Numbered from the stretch's first letter, positions 27,175 to 36,327 are shown. The stretch is DNA of 64,000 bases from Hwanghaeella sp964350445 (GCA_964350445.1 CAYGKA010000026.1:1-64000), one strand, 5' to 3'. Notes: generated from the sequence alone by a model not told the origin. A program made the numbers and translations.

Positions 27175-27528
27175 CCCCTTCCTTCCTTTTGGTATATCAC
27201 CATACCGGTATGCGTTTCAGAGCCGTGACCATCAAAACGATGCCATCGCCACATAAATTAGAAGCGGTGGCCGTTGGCCCTCGCACCCGGTGTGGTACAG
27301 GAATCGTCTGTAATGAGCAAGGATATTGCCGATTTCCCGCCAATCCCGAAAGCTTGTATCCACGGCATTCTATCAATCTCGATTTTGCCTCCCTTCCTCA
27401 CGACACAGTGACAGGATGTAATCGTTCCTCCCGTTGCCCTCCGGACCGGCGATACCCACCTAGACCACAACAAAGGCAGGCATTGGCCGGCCGGTTTTTA
27501 AGTGTCTTTTTTGGTATGGAGTAGGGCA
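27175..27528. other. Divergent intergenic region upstream of mdh
   Basis: About 350 bases between mdh and a small plus-strand gene. It must hold the mdh promoter. A ten-base palindrome ATACCGGTAT lies near 27204-27213 and may be an operator, though it is short. No tRNA, conserved RNA or further gene was recognised. Confidence 0.45.
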
Positions 27529-27750
27529 ATGAATGCAGTCATTCCCGGTGGGCGCAGCAGCAAACGGCTGGCCCGGATCAGTATCGCCGCAGGCTTGGGT
27601 TTGTGGGCCGTCATGGTGGTCGGTCTGACCGTAATCCCGTTGGACCGCGGAACGGTCAGCGGCGGGGTATACGCCTTGACCGGCGCCTTGACCCAATACG
27701 TCACGGAGAACGGCGAGCGGATCGCCAAACCGCTGCCGCTGCCGCGATAA
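27529..27750 (+). CDS. Small single-pass membrane protein, unknown
   Basis: 73 residues from the ATG at 27529 (GGAG about 8 bases upstream). A basic N-terminus (RSSKRLAR) precedes one membrane helix, about residues 17-39. The rest is short and polar. No family recognised. Isolated between mdh (divergent) and the YqaA gene, followed by a strong hairpin. Confidence 0.6.
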   Translation: MNAVIPGGRSSKRLARISIAAGLGLWAVMVVGLTVIPLDRGTVSGGVYALTGALTQYVTENGERIAKPLPLPR

Positions 27751-27796
27751 ACGGCAAAGTCCGCATGCCGAATTAAACGTCGAGGCTATATAAAAT

Positions 27797-27828
27797 GAGA
27801 GCGGGCCGAATTCGCGCGGCCCGCTCTC
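27797..27828. terminator. Strong hairpin downstream of the 73-residue membrane protein
   Basis: GAGAGCGGGCC and GGCCCGCTCTC give an 11-base perfect stem, 12 with the inner G-C pair, and an eight-base loop. The T-rich side is on the minus strand (from TATAAAAT on plus), while on plus no T-run follows. Likely a transcription or mRNA boundary between the small gene and yqaA. Confidence 0.65.
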
Positions 27829-27897
27829 TAGCCAACTGGACGATGAGGGAATAGAAGACGAACCGACAGAACACTCATAAACCCTGATCGGTTCCTC

Positions 27898-28500
27898 ATG
27901 ATCCAAACGCTCTTCAGTCCCCTGCGCGGCCTCTACGATTGGACCATGCGCATGGCGGCGCATCGGTTGGCCGAAAGATACCTGGCCTTCGTCTCCTTCA
28001 TCGAGAGCGTGATCTTTCCGATCCCTCCGGACGTGATGTTGATCCCGATGGTCCTGGCCCATCGCGATCGCTACCTGCGTTATGCGGCGATATGCACGGT
28101 CGCCAGCGTCGTTGGCGGCGTCGGCGGGTATTTGATCGGGTACGGCCTATTCGACATTATCGGCAAACCGATCGTCGGCTTTTACGGATATGAGGAAGCC
28201 CTGGAACAAGCGCGGGCCTCCTTCGCAGAATACGGGTGGCTGATCGTGATCGGTGGTGGATTGACACCCCTGCCCTTCAAGATCGTCACGATCGCTTCCG
28301 GCGCGATGGAGTTGAACCTTGCGACTTTTGTCCTCGCCTCCATCGTCAGCAGGGGCGCGCGGTTTTTCTTGGTATCCATTCTGTTGCGCATGTTCGGCGG
28401 CCCGATCCGGACCTTGATCGAAGAGCGGTTCGGTCTGATGACCACCCTGTTTTTCGTCCTGCTGGTCGGCGGCTTCCTGGCCGTCAAATGGCTGCACTGA
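27898..28500 (+). CDS. YqaA family (DedA/SNARE-associated) membrane protein
   Basis: 200 residues with about five hydrophobic helices. The DedA-like signature is visible as FIESVIFPIPPDVMLIPMVL and GGVGGYLIGYGLF, with a re-entrant GGGLTPLPFKIVTIASGA loop. Members are linked to lipid or undecaprenyl-phosphate handling; the precise role here is unknown. Followed by dsbB 42 bases later on the same strand. Confidence 0.88.
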   Translation: MIQTLFSPLRGLYDWTMRMAAHRLAERYLAFVSFIESVIFPIPPDVMLIPMVLAHRDRYLRYAAICTVASVVGGVGGYLIGYGLFDIIGKPIVGFYGYEEALEQARASFAEYGWLIVIGGGLTPLPFKIVTIASGAMELNLATFVLASIVSRGARFFLVSILLRMFGGPIRTLIEERFGLMTTLFFVLLVGGFLAVKWLH

Positions 28501-28542
28501 CGGCGACGGAAAGGCCCAACGGTTGGAAAGAACGGCACATCC

Positions 28543-29070
28543 ATGAGCACCTTACCCAAGATCGCCTCGATTAAACCGCCGAGCCCTCAGCAGACGCCCG
28601 TGCTCGTGATGATCTTCATCGCCGGCGTCCTGGGAACGGCCTATTTCTTCGAGCACGTCCTGGGCATCCTGCCTTGCGACCTGTGCCAGTATCAAAGGCT
28701 TGCCTGGTGGATCGCCCTCGGCGTGGCCGGCGGCACATTCTATCTGCGGCGGAAAAGTAACCTGCTGCTCACCGGACTGACCCTGACGGCTGTCGTTATC
28801 CTGGCCGGCGCCGCGACAGCCGGCTACCATGTCGGCGTGGAACAAAAATGGTGGGAGGGTCCGTCGTCCTGCACCAGCGGCGCCTTGAACGATCTGGATA
28901 TCAATGCGCTGAAGGAAGCGATCATGAAGGCGCCGGTGATCCGGTGCGACGACGTGGCCTGGACCCTGTTCGGCATTTCCATGGCAGGATACAATCTGTT
29001 GTTGGGGCTCGGCGCGGTCTGCGGCATCGCTTTCGTGATCCGCCGCGCCGTGCGTCCTACCGTGAGGTGA
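28543..29070 (+). CDS. dsbB: Disulfide bond formation protein B
   Basis: 175 residues, four membrane helices. Reoxidises DsbA and passes electrons to quinone. The first redox pair is Cys45/Cys48 in CDLCQYQR, the second Cys110 and Cys135 on the second periplasmic loop. Length and arrangement are normal. Seven bases separate it from coq7, so the quinone-reducing enzyme and a ubiquinone synthesis gene are cotranscribed. Confidence 0.93.
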   Translation: MSTLPKIASIKPPSPQQTPVLVMIFIAGVLGTAYFFEHVLGILPCDLCQYQRLAWWIALGVAGGTFYLRRKSNLLLTGLTLTAVVILAGAATAGYHVGVEQKWWEGPSSCTSGALNDLDINALKEAIMKAPVIRCDDVAWTLFGISMAGYNLLLGLGAVCGIAFVIRRAVRPTVR

Positions 29071-29077
29071 CACAGAC

Positions 29078-29659
29078 ATGACCCGCGACAAGAAAGACGA
29101 AACGACGAACGCCCCGCGCGGCCCAAGATACCTGCCGGGCGATCCGCGGCCGGATGAAGCCGTTGCGCGGATGATCCGTGTCGATCAGGCCGGCGAATAC
29201 GGCGCAACCAGGATCTATGCCGGTCAATACGACGTCCTGCGCCGGACGCCTTCCGGTTCCCTGATCAAGCATATGGCCGAGCAGGAACAGGAACACCTGG
29301 ACACGTTCAATAGTATGCTGACCGAACGCCGCGTCCGTCCCACCCTGATGACGCCGATCTGGCATGCGGCGGGATATGCGCTCGGCGCGGGCACCGCCCT
29401 GCTTGGCGAAAAGGCCGCCATGGCCTGCACCGTCGCCGTCGAGGAAGTGATCGACGATCACTATTCCAAACAGGCCGAGCGCCTGGGCGATGACGAAAAG
29501 GACCTGCGGGAAACGATCGAAAAGTTCCGGCAGGAGGAACTCGAACATCGCGATATCGGATATGCCGAAGGTGCGGAACAGGCGCCCGGATATCCGGTCC
29601 TGACGCGCGCGGTCAAAGGCGCATCCAAGCTGGCGATCTGGCTGTCCGAACGGATCTGA
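29078..29659 (+). CDS. coq7: Demethoxyubiquinone hydroxylase Coq7
   Basis: 193 residues. Di-iron enzyme of the penultimate hydroxylation in ubiquinone synthesis. Iron ligands appear in the ferritin-like bundle: EYGATRIYAGQ, EQEHLDTFN, EEVIDDHY and the C-terminal EELEHRD. The bacterial length is normal. Follows dsbB closely. Confidence 0.95.
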   Translation: MTRDKKDETTNAPRGPRYLPGDPRPDEAVARMIRVDQAGEYGATRIYAGQYDVLRRTPSGSLIKHMAEQEQEHLDTFNSMLTERRVRPTLMTPIWHAAGYALGAGTALLGEKAAMACTVAVEEVIDDHYSKQAERLGDDEKDLRETIEKFRQEELEHRDIGYAEGAEQAPGYPVLTRAVKGASKLAIWLSERI

Positions 29660-29758
29660 CGCCGCCCGCCCGCCGCGAACCAATCGAAAGTCTTTGGCGG
29701 GAGAGGGTGAATCGTGACCTTATGCACCCTGGTATTGCCTATTGGCGGAGGGTTTCCT

Positions 29759-30142
29759 GTGTCCCTGTCACGGTTCGAAAGCCGCTTCGTTCGGCTGCGG
29801 GAAAACGAACCAACCGGCATGACCGCCCCGGCGGTGCTGCGCCATTCCCTCGCCATGCTGGCCGATCTTGCCGCCGACACGCCGGAAACCGATGCGGAAA
29901 GGGCCCGTGGAATGCTCACACGGGCCGCCGTTCGCATCGAGTCACTATTCTTGGATTGGCCCGACATTGCCAAACCCTTGGCCGGATGGCGCCGGGATCT
30001 TGTTTTCTATCCTGCCGATAACGGCCAACAGCTGCGCTGCCACGCAATCCGGGAAGCCGAGCGTTTGATGAAGTCGGCGGAGGAAACGTTCAACGAGACC
30101 GGCGGCGAAGATGCCTACCGCTCCAGTTCCATGTCCCAATAG
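29759..30142 (+). CDS. Hypothetical protein
   Basis: 127 residues from the GTG at 29759, chosen because GGCGGAGGG lies about 6 bases upstream; the open frame runs 15 codons further but lacks such a site. Predicted mostly helical and soluble, with no motif I recognise. Its 3' end overlaps the convergent HNH gene by 28 bases. Confidence 0.55.
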   Translation: MSLSRFESRFVRLRENEPTGMTAPAVLRHSLAMLADLAADTPETDAERARGMLTRAAVRIESLFLDWPDIAKPLAGWRRDLVFYPADNGQQLRCHAIREAERLMKSAEETFNETGGEDAYRSSSMSQ

Positions 30143-30675
30143 AGATAGTCGTTCCAGCTTTCGTGCAGAAAATTGGGCGGGAAGGACCGGCCGTTTTCCT
30201 GCAGCAGATATGTTGACGGCTGCCGCACTGAACGGCGCAAGGGCATATGTGCCTGTTCCGGCGTGCGTCCACCCTTGCGCAGGTTGCAGGGTGAACAGGC
30301 GGTCACGACGTTTTCCCACGTCGTCCGCCCGCCCTGACTGCGGGGGATCACATGATCGAAGGTCAACTCCTGCGCATTGAAGCTGGTGCCGCAATACTGA
30401 CAGGCGAGCTTGTCGCGCAGGAAGACGTTGAACCGGGTAAAGGCCGGTTGCCGCGAAGGCCGTATATAGTCCCGCAACGCGATGACGCTGGGTAGCGCCA
30501 TTGTGAAGCTGGGACTGTGGACTTCCGTTTCATATTCGGAAAGGACGGACACGCGGTCGGAAATCACCGCCTTGACGGCATCCTGCCAAGTCCAAATTGA
30601 AAGCGGAAAATAACTCAACGGTCTGAAGTCCGCGTTCAACACCAACGCGGGAAGATTATTCAAGGCCGTAGTCAC
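30115..30675 (-). CDS. HNH endonuclease family protein
   Basis: 186 residues. Zinc ligands Cys92/Cys95 (CQYCG) and Cys127/Cys130 (CSPC) frame the HNH core with His108 in DHVIPRSQGG and Asn131. This single-gene form is very common in alphaproteobacterial chromosomes and is not tied to restriction or phage genes here. Physiological role unknown. Confidence 0.93.
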   Translation of the reverse strand: MTTALNNLPALVLNADFRPLSYFPLSIWTWQDAVKAVISDRVSVLSEYETEVHSPSFTMALPSVIALRDYIRPSRQPAFTRFNVFLRDKLACQYCGTSFNAQELTFDHVIPRSQGGRTTWENVVTACSPCNLRKGGRTPEQAHMPLRRSVRQPSTYLLQENGRSFPPNFLHESWNDYLYWDMELER

Positions 30676-30832
30676 CGCACTGAACTCCCGTTTTTTGCGG
30701 GGGCCACCCTTGCCAAGGTTGAGGGGAAACTACACGGATTCCGCGATCGCGCACAAGAAATGTGGTGGCGACGGCGCAAATTTCACTGATTTGTAAGAAA
30801 ATCGGGGGTCAACCCGAGACCTTCCCGAGGGT

Positions 30833-31489
30833 TTATGGCGACAAATGCTTGGTCAGGAAATCCGTTGCGCGCCGCAGGCCGGCCGGATCGATGGAGTGGG
30901 GAACACCGGGACAGATCAGCGTTTCGACGGAAAAGCCCGCTTCCTGCAAGGCGCCCGCCGCAGCGGGCGTCGCCTGAACCGGCACGACGTCGTCGGCATC
31001 GCCGTGAATGAGAAGAACCGGCGGCCGGCTCCGCGCTTCCTCGGCCAAGGCTTCACCGGCCAGAAGAGCGCCGGAGAACCCGACCACCGCACCGAGAGGT
31101 TCCGGCCGGCGCGGCGCGACGTGAAGCGACATCATCGTTCCCTGGCTGAACCCGACGAGTGCGACCGAAGACGCCGACAGGTCGAGGCGCTGCATCTGCT
31201 TGTCGATGAACCCGTCCAGGATCGGCGCGGCCATCCGGATGCCGCTCAACATAGCATGCGGATCGCGATCCTGGAGCGAGAACCATTGACGGCCATACGG
31301 CGCCATGTCGCAGGGAAAGGGCGCGTCCGGGGCGACGAAATGCGCATCCGGCAACGCGGGCGCCAAATGCGGGGCCAGCGCGATCAGATCGCTGCCATCC
31401 GCGCCCAGCCCATGGACCAGGATCACGAGTTGCTTGGGCGCCACCCCCGATGCAGGCGCGACTTCCGGTCCGTCCAGGTCCATCAACAT
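30833..31489 (-). CDS. Alpha/beta hydrolase, carboxylesterase/phospholipase type
   Basis: 218 residues. Ser115 in GFSQGT is the nucleophile, Asp167 in HGDADDVVP and His198 in GVPHSID complete the triad; HGLGADG forms the oxyanion loop. Belongs to the cytosolic carboxylesterase family (YpfH/EstB-like). Substrate unknown. Ends at 30833 and is followed upstream on the same strand by the glycosylase gene, 25 bases away. Confidence 0.9.
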   Translation of the reverse strand: MLMDLDGPEVAPASGVAPKQLVILVHGLGADGSDLIALAPHLAPALPDAHFVAPDAPFPCDMAPYGRQWFSLQDRDPHAMLSGIRMAAPILDGFIDKQMQRLDLSASSVALVGFSQGTMMSLHVAPRRPEPLGAVVGFSGALLAGEALAEEARSRPPVLLIHGDADDVVPVQATPAAAGALQEAGFSVETLICPGVPHSIDPAGLRRATDFLTKHLSP

Positions 31490-31514
31490 GTCTTTCCTTT
31501 CCCGTTGCCCCGCC

Positions 31515-32126
31515 CTAAGCAGGCGCGCCGCGATAGTAGTGCCACAAAAAGACCGACATGGCGCTGCGCCATGGCGACCATGCCCCCGCCAGTTCCCGTG
31601 CTTCCTTCGGTTTCGGCCTCGCGCTTAGCCCCTTCAGGCGTTTCATCGCTTCCTGCAGGGCGATGTCTTCCCCGGGAAACAGGTCGGGCCGGCCCAGAGA
31701 GAACATGCAATAGATCTCCGCGCTCCACAGACCGATGCCTTTCAGCCCGGTCAACGCGGCGATGATCTCGTCGTCCGGCATTGCGGGGAAATCGTCGATC
31801 GGCACTGCGCCTGAAGCGATGGCTTCCGCGATGCCTTTGCCGTAACGGATCTTGGGTCGGGACAGGCCGGCGGCCTGTATCGCTTCATCGGGCTGAGCCA
31901 GGAACCCTTCGGCCGTCGTTCCCGGCATCAGGGTTTCAAGGCGCCCCAGGATTGCCTTCGCGGCCTCCTTCGATATCTGTTGGTTTACGATGATCGACAG
32001 CAAGGCGGGAAAGCCGCCGGGCGCCATCGGCGGTTCCGGATACCCGACAAGCGCCAGGGCATCGGCCACTTGCCGGTCTCGGTCGGCCACCGCGTCCAGC
32101 GCCTTGATCAATGTCTGTTTGTTCAC
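31515..32126 (-). CDS. DNA-3-methyladenine glycosylase II family (AlkA-like)
   Basis: 203 residues, a short HhH-GPD protein without the E. coli AlkA N-terminal domain. The helix-hairpin-helix is LKGIGLWSA (128-136) and the catalytic Asp is Asp154 in FPGEDIAL. Removes alkylated bases such as 3-methyladenine. Just upstream of the esterase on the same strand; divergent from gluQ. Confidence 0.9.
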   Translation of the reverse strand: MNKQTLIKALDAVADRDRQVADALALVGYPEPPMAPGGFPALLSIIVNQQISKEAAKAILGRLETLMPGTTAEGFLAQPDEAIQAAGLSRPKIRYGKGIAEAIASGAVPIDDFPAMPDDEIIAALTGLKGIGLWSAEIYCMFSLGRPDLFPGEDIALQEAMKRLKGLSARPKPKEARELAGAWSPWRSAMSVFLWHYYRGAPA

Positions 32127-32198
32127 CAGATACGTTTCCTACCGCAACCGCCCGTCGATGGATTTGACATAATTTTGCGACGGGCCTAGGCCAGCCTT

Positions 32199-33131
32199 AT
32201 GAACGATACGACCGACAGGATGCAACCGGACAAGAGGGAACCGAGCGGCGCGCAATGGGGCGATCCTTCCGGGGTTCTCCGGGCCGCGCCGATAAGGACC
32301 CGGTTCGCGCCCAGCCCAACCGGTCTGCTTCACCTCGGCACCGTGCATTCCGCCCTGTTCGCCTGGAAACAGGCACGGGACGCCGGCGGGCAGTTCATGT
32401 TGCGCATCGAGGATATCGATACCGGCCGTTGCCTGCCGGAATACGAAACGCAAATCCTGCGTGACTTGGAATGGCTGGGCATCGATTGGGACGGCCCCGT
32501 GCTGCGCCAATCGGACCGGACGGAGGTCTATGACGAATTCCTGCATGTGCTTGAGGAAGGCGGTCTGACCTATCCCTGCTTCTGCTCCAGGAAAGAAATA
32601 CTGGCCGAAATCGATGCCGCGCCCTCCGCACCGCACGGCCCCGATGGGCCGATTTATCCGGGTACCTGCAAGCATCTGCCGTGGCGGGACGCGAAACGCC
32701 GGGTGGAAGGGGGCGAACCTTTCGCGCTGCGCCTGCATATGGACCGCGCCGTCGCCATGACCGGGCCGCTGACCTTCACCGACCAACGCTTCGGCGAAAT
32801 GGAGGTGGACGGTCTTTCCTGCGGCGACATCGTTCTTTGCCGCAAGGACACCCCGTCGAGTTATCACCTATCCGTCACGATCGACGACGCGATGCAGTTC
32901 ATCACCCATGTGACGCGGGGAGAGGATCTGCTGAACGCGACCGGCATCCACCGCATTCTGCAAACGCTGTTTGCTTTGCCGGCGCCACAATACCACCATC
33001 ATGGATTATTACTGGACGAGGATGGAAACCGGCTATCGAAACGCGACAAGTCGAAGGCGGTCGCCGCCTTGCGGGAAGAAGGCCGTTCGCCGGCGGAGAT
33101 CCGGGCGCTGGCAGGTTTCCCAGACGCCTGA
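32199..33131 (+). CDS. gluQ: Glutamyl-Q tRNA(Asp) synthetase
   Basis: 310 residues. A truncated glutamyl-tRNA synthetase-like enzyme that attaches glutamate to queuosine of tRNA-Asp. Class I motif HLGT follows RFAPSPTGLLHLG (about 35-47); the zinc site starts with CFCSRKEI; the KMSKS-like motif is LSKRDKSK. The anticodon-binding domain is absent, as expected. Ends 8 bases before the convergent NUDIX gene. Confidence 0.93.
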   Translation: MNDTTDRMQPDKREPSGAQWGDPSGVLRAAPIRTRFAPSPTGLLHLGTVHSALFAWKQARDAGGQFMLRIEDIDTGRCLPEYETQILRDLEWLGIDWDGPVLRQSDRTEVYDEFLHVLEEGGLTYPCFCSRKEILAEIDAAPSAPHGPDGPIYPGTCKHLPWRDAKRRVEGGEPFALRLHMDRAVAMTGPLTFTDQRFGEMEVDGLSCGDIVLCRKDTPSSYHLSVTIDDAMQFITHVTRGEDLLNATGIHRILQTLFALPAPQYHHHGLLLDEDGNRLSKRDKSKAVAALREEGRSPAEIRALAGFPDA

Positions 33132-33139
33132 TCGAACGC

Positions 33140-34003
33140 CTACAGGGCGGCGGAACCGCGCCGCAAACCTTCGCAGATTTCAGTATAATTCGGCTCTTCA
33201 TCCGGGGTTAGCAGGCCATGGCGGATGAAAAAATCGATCAACACGAGGTTACAGTTGAACTTGAACTCCTCGCTGGTGCGGATGATTTCCATCACGTCTG
33301 CTGCAGGCATCAGGTAAAAACCCGCAAGTTCTCCATCCGTGTTCACCGGCGTGAAATCCGCCGGCATTTCCAGGTCGTAGCAGAACATCACGTCCGGCTT
33401 GATACGGCCCTTCTCTTCCCGGACATAGGTGATGCAGCCGACCGGAACGGCCGCTTCAGCCATGGCACGGGTGATGGAGGCTTCCTCGCAGCATTCCTTG
33501 ACCAGGTTTTCCTGCAGGGTCAGGTCGAAGGGCTGGCCACCGGCGACTGTGTTGTCCAGCAGGTCCGGATAGGTGGACTTGCCCGCCGCGCGGCGTCCGA
33601 TCCACAGATGCAGACCGTCCGGCTTCCGGACATAGCCGTTCAGATGGATACCCCAGGCCCGCAGCCCGAAGGGCGGCACCGCGACCCTGTCGATCAGGAA
33701 ACGCGATTCCTCCCCCCAATGCCGCATGGCCGGAAACAACTCGTCCCGCAGCCCATCGACGACGCCCGCCCGCGACAGGTCCGCCGCAACCTGCGCCATC
33801 AAGGCCGTTCGTTCGTCTGCCGTAGCGGCCTTCGTGGTCAAGGCGATGGCATCGCCGGACCGCTCGAAACAATCGAACCGGGTCAACAGGGTTTCTGCCA
33901 CTTCCCCACCGACCCAGCCGATATTTTCATCCCCGACGCGGAAGCGCTTCTGGACCGAAAGGTCCCCGTTGTTACAGGCCCTGACATGATCCAGGAAGCT
34001 CAT
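33140..34003 (-). CDS. DUF4743-type NUDIX hydrolase
   Basis: 287 residues. An N-terminal DUF4743 domain (about 1-110) precedes a NUDIX domain with the box GGQPFDLTLQENLVKECCEEAS, in which the consensus REUXEE becomes KECCEE. The arrangement matches plant and bacterial thiamine-diphosphate-like pyrophosphatases (Tnr3 C-terminal family); substrate is inferred from that family only. Confidence 0.87.
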   Translation of the reverse strand: MSFLDHVRACNNGDLSVQKRFRVGDENIGWVGGEVAETLLTRFDCFERSGDAIALTTKAATADERTALMAQVAADLSRAGVVDGLRDELFPAMRHWGEESRFLIDRVAVPPFGLRAWGIHLNGYVRKPDGLHLWIGRRAAGKSTYPDLLDNTVAGGQPFDLTLQENLVKECCEEASITRAMAEAAVPVGCITYVREEKGRIKPDVMFCYDLEMPADFTPVNTDGELAGFYLMPAADVMEIIRTSEEFKFNCNLVLIDFFIRHGLLTPDEEPNYTEICEGLRRGSAAL

Positions 34004-34025
34004 CGGTCACACACTCCGCATCTGT

Positions 34026-34310
34026 TCAGGCGCAATGCGCCTTGGAGGAAACGAGTACCAGTTCGACGCCGATAACCTGGCGCAGCCCGGCGCCGATCCG
34101 CCCGGCAAGGTCTTGGTCCATATCGCCCACCTGGATATCGACGAACAAGCGGTCTTCCGGGTCGGAATCCGCGTGAACCCGGCTGGGCGTCAAGCCCCGC
34201 TTCGCAAAAGGTTCGAGCAGGCGGAGAAGCAAATTCGGGTCAGCGGAACCGACCACGCTGAAACACGCTGTTTGAGAAGCCGCTTCGACGCGACTGTTGA
34301 GAAAGGACAT
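34026..34310 (-). CDS. Small ACT-domain protein
   Basis: 94 residues from the ATG at 34310 (GGGG about 8 bases upstream). The whole chain resembles an ACT fold of the acetolactate synthase small-subunit type: CFSVVGSADPNLLLRLLEPFAKRGL then DRLFVDIQVGD. Likely amino-acid binding or regulatory; no ilvI/ilvB partner is nearby. Lies just upstream of the NUDIX gene on the same strand. Confidence 0.7.
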   Translation of the reverse strand: MSFLNSRVEAASQTACFSVVGSADPNLLLRLLEPFAKRGLTPSRVHADSDPEDRLFVDIQVGDMDQDLAGRIGAGLRQVIGVELVLVSSKAHCA

Positions 34311-34507
34311 GGTGATCGCCCCAATTTCCATGAATGATTGATGCAGCGAATAGAGCAGAGCTCTAGGCCCGGTTCCCCGTGGGGACCGGGTCTGTAATTC
34401 GCGCAATCATCCGTGCCCGGGCGCTAACGGCCGGGATCACGTCGATTTCATGGGTCGGACAAAACATCATGCCGTCTTATAACCGCAGGATTTGTCTAGG
34501 CCAACCG

Positions 34508-35443
34508 TCACTTTCCGAAAAGGTACAGGATCAGGGGCAGGGAGAAGATCGAAAACGCCGTCGACAGGAAAATCGTGGTCGAGGCGATGGCCTGCGCCGT
34601 GCCGTAGCGTTGGGCGAAAAGGTAGACGTTCACGCCGGTCGGTTGGGCCGCCATCAAGGTCGCCGCCATCGCCCACAGCGGTTCCAGGTCGAAGACCTGC
34701 GTCGCCAGCACATAGACGATGCCGGGCATGATCAAGCATTTGGCGATGACCACGAAGATCGACTGGCCGAGGCGCCCCTTGAAGCCGTATTCCGCCAGCG
34801 TAGACCCCATGGCGAAAAGCGCGCAAGGCAAGACCGCACCCTGCATGATGCCAAGGAAGTCATCCGCTACCTTGGGCAATTCCAACCCCGTGAGGTTGAA
34901 GGTAAGACCGAAGGCGAGGCCGCCGATCAACGGGTTGGTGACCAATCCCCGAAGGATTTTCATGGGCAGGTCGCGCAGGGCCGACCCGGCGTTCCGCCCT
35001 GCTTCCAGCAGGATTGTGGTGCCGGTCATCAGGATCAGCCCATGGACGGAAATGATCAGGAAGAGCGGGATGGCCCCTTCTTCGCCGAAGGCCCGCACGC
35101 CGAGCGCGATCCCCAGCAGCACCGTGTTGCCGAAGGCGCAGCCCATGCCGGTCAGGGTGCCGCCCATCAGGTTGCGCCCGAAAACCGCCATGCCGGCGAT
35201 CATGCCCAACCCGTACACGGCGAAGACCGCGATGTAATAGCTTCCGAACAAACCCCAGGGGATCGATTCCGGCAGGTCGCGCGTCGCAAATGTGCGGAAC
35301 AGGAAGAGAGGAATCGCGAAATTGAAGACGAATTTCGCCAGTCCCGCCGCGCTTTGCTCGGAGAACCATCCAATCCGCCGCGCCGCGTACCCCATCAGCA
35401 GGACGGCGAAGACCGGTGTAACGATCTCTAGGACGATTTCCAT
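34508..35443 (-). CDS. AEC family transporter (auxin efflux carrier type)
   Basis: 311 residues from the ATG at 35443; a longer frame adds 26 residues without membrane character. About ten membrane helices in two halves; conserved NFAIPLFLFRTFA and the second-half GVNVYLFAQRYG. AEC members move malonate, malate or similar anions. Substrate not predicted. Isolated gene. Confidence 0.9.
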   Translation of the reverse strand: MEIVLEIVTPVFAVLLMGYAARRIGWFSEQSAAGLAKFVFNFAIPLFLFRTFATRDLPESIPWGLFGSYYIAVFAVYGLGMIAGMAVFGRNLMGGTLTGMGCAFGNTVLLGIALGVRAFGEEGAIPLFLIISVHGLILMTGTTILLEAGRNAGSALRDLPMKILRGLVTNPLIGGLAFGLTFNLTGLELPKVADDFLGIMQGAVLPCALFAMGSTLAEYGFKGRLGQSIFVVIAKCLIMPGIVYVLATQVFDLEPLWAMAATLMAAQPTGVNVYLFAQRYGTAQAIASTTIFLSTAFSIFSLPLILYLFGK

Positions 35444-35641
35444 GGTCGAATGACGGCTCCTGAGGGGCAGGAAAAACGATCCGCCGCGCCGCTTCGGAGA
35501 ATCGATTGCGTGTCGGGGCAAACCGCCAAAGCCGCAGTCTTTACCTTAGTGTCTGATTTTAGCAAGTTTTCGCGCTTCTCTTGCGAATTGCCCTCTTCCA
35601 TGCCACATGTGACGGAGTGATTTTTAGAAGGGAGATCACCC

Positions 35642-35938
35642 ATGTCCAACGTCTGGACTTACGGTAGACGTCCCTCGAGCGTCGTGCGCTACCGGCATGG
35701 CGGCTACAACGCGATTTACCCCCTGGCCCATGGTGAGACGTTTAACGGCGTTGCGGAAACGCAGCGTTTGGAGCGCCTTGCAGCGGAAGGCGGCGGGGAG
35801 ATGATCGCGGCGGAGGTCCCAACCGTCGTCGTCACCGGTGAGAGCAACGTGCTGCGGTTCCCGAACCGCCGCAAGCGTAACGATTCCGCAGGCCGCGTCA
35901 CCAACCGCAAATCGGTGCCGCCAAAAGGGCGCGACTAG
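35642..35938 (+). CDS. Hypothetical protein of 98 residues
   Basis: An excellent ribosome site (GGGAG, 7-11 bases upstream) precedes MSNVWTYGRRPSSVVRYRHGG. The chain is basic and Arg-rich at both ends with a short middle beta-like segment (VPTVVVTGESNVLRFP). No signal peptide or membrane helix. No family recognised. Small soluble, possibly nucleic-acid or ribosome contacting; that is a guess from charge only. Confidence 0.6.
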   Translation: MSNVWTYGRRPSSVVRYRHGGYNAIYPLAHGETFNGVAETQRLERLAAEGGGEMIAAEVPTVVVTGESNVLRFPNRRKRNDSAGRVTNRKSVPPKGRD

Positions 35939-36061
35939 GCTCCGCCCTCGGCGGCAGCGCCGACCGTCCCGGCCGGGTCCGGAAAAGATCTTCTGCGGCG
36001 GAATGTCCTGAGCTCAAATTGTGAGTGGTTTTGCCGGTCCGCCGGCGCTATACCGGCGCTT

Positions 36062-36265
36062 ATGGCAGTTTTCGCAATAATCCTGATGGTTGTCGGCATG
36101 TTCGCGACGCTCGCGATCCTGGCGACGGGTATCTATTCCATGGTGCGGGGCGGCGAGTTCAACGATCGCTGGGGCAACCGGCTGATGCGTTACCGCATCG
36201 TCGCACAGGGCTTCGCCTTGGCGATGTTCGCCCTTGGTTTGGTGCTGCTGCGCAACGGCGGCTGA
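36062..36265 (+). CDS. HIG1-domain twin-transmembrane protein
   Basis: 67 residues: two membrane helices (about 4-27 and 45-63) joined by a basic loop GGEFNDRWGNRLMRYR, the HIG1 (hypoxia-induced) signature. Bacterial members sit beside the PduO-type adenosyltransferase and etfBA, as here. In mitochondria the family stabilises respiratory complexes; a bacterial role is unproved. Confidence 0.85.
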   Translation: MAVFAIILMVVGMFATLAILATGIYSMVRGGEFNDRWGNRLMRYRIVAQGFALAMFALGLVLLRNGG

Positions 36266-36277
36266 TCCACCTTCAGG

Positions 36278-36327
36278 CAATGACGTCCCAGACTTGACGC
36301 GCGGCGTTGCGACACGCCGCGTCATTG
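36278..36327 (+). promoter_or_regulatory. Two mutually exclusive stem-loops upstream of the adenosyltransferase gene
   Basis: Stem A: 36296-36307 pairs with 36314-36323 (GACGCG-GGCGT against ACGCCGCGTC, one bulged C). Stem B: CAATGACG at 36278-36285 pairs with CGTCATTG at 36320-36327. The two share bases 36320-36323, so they exclude each other. Could be an attenuator or simply an end of the HIG1 transcript. It is not a cobalamin riboswitch; no B12 box was found. Confidence 0.4.
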
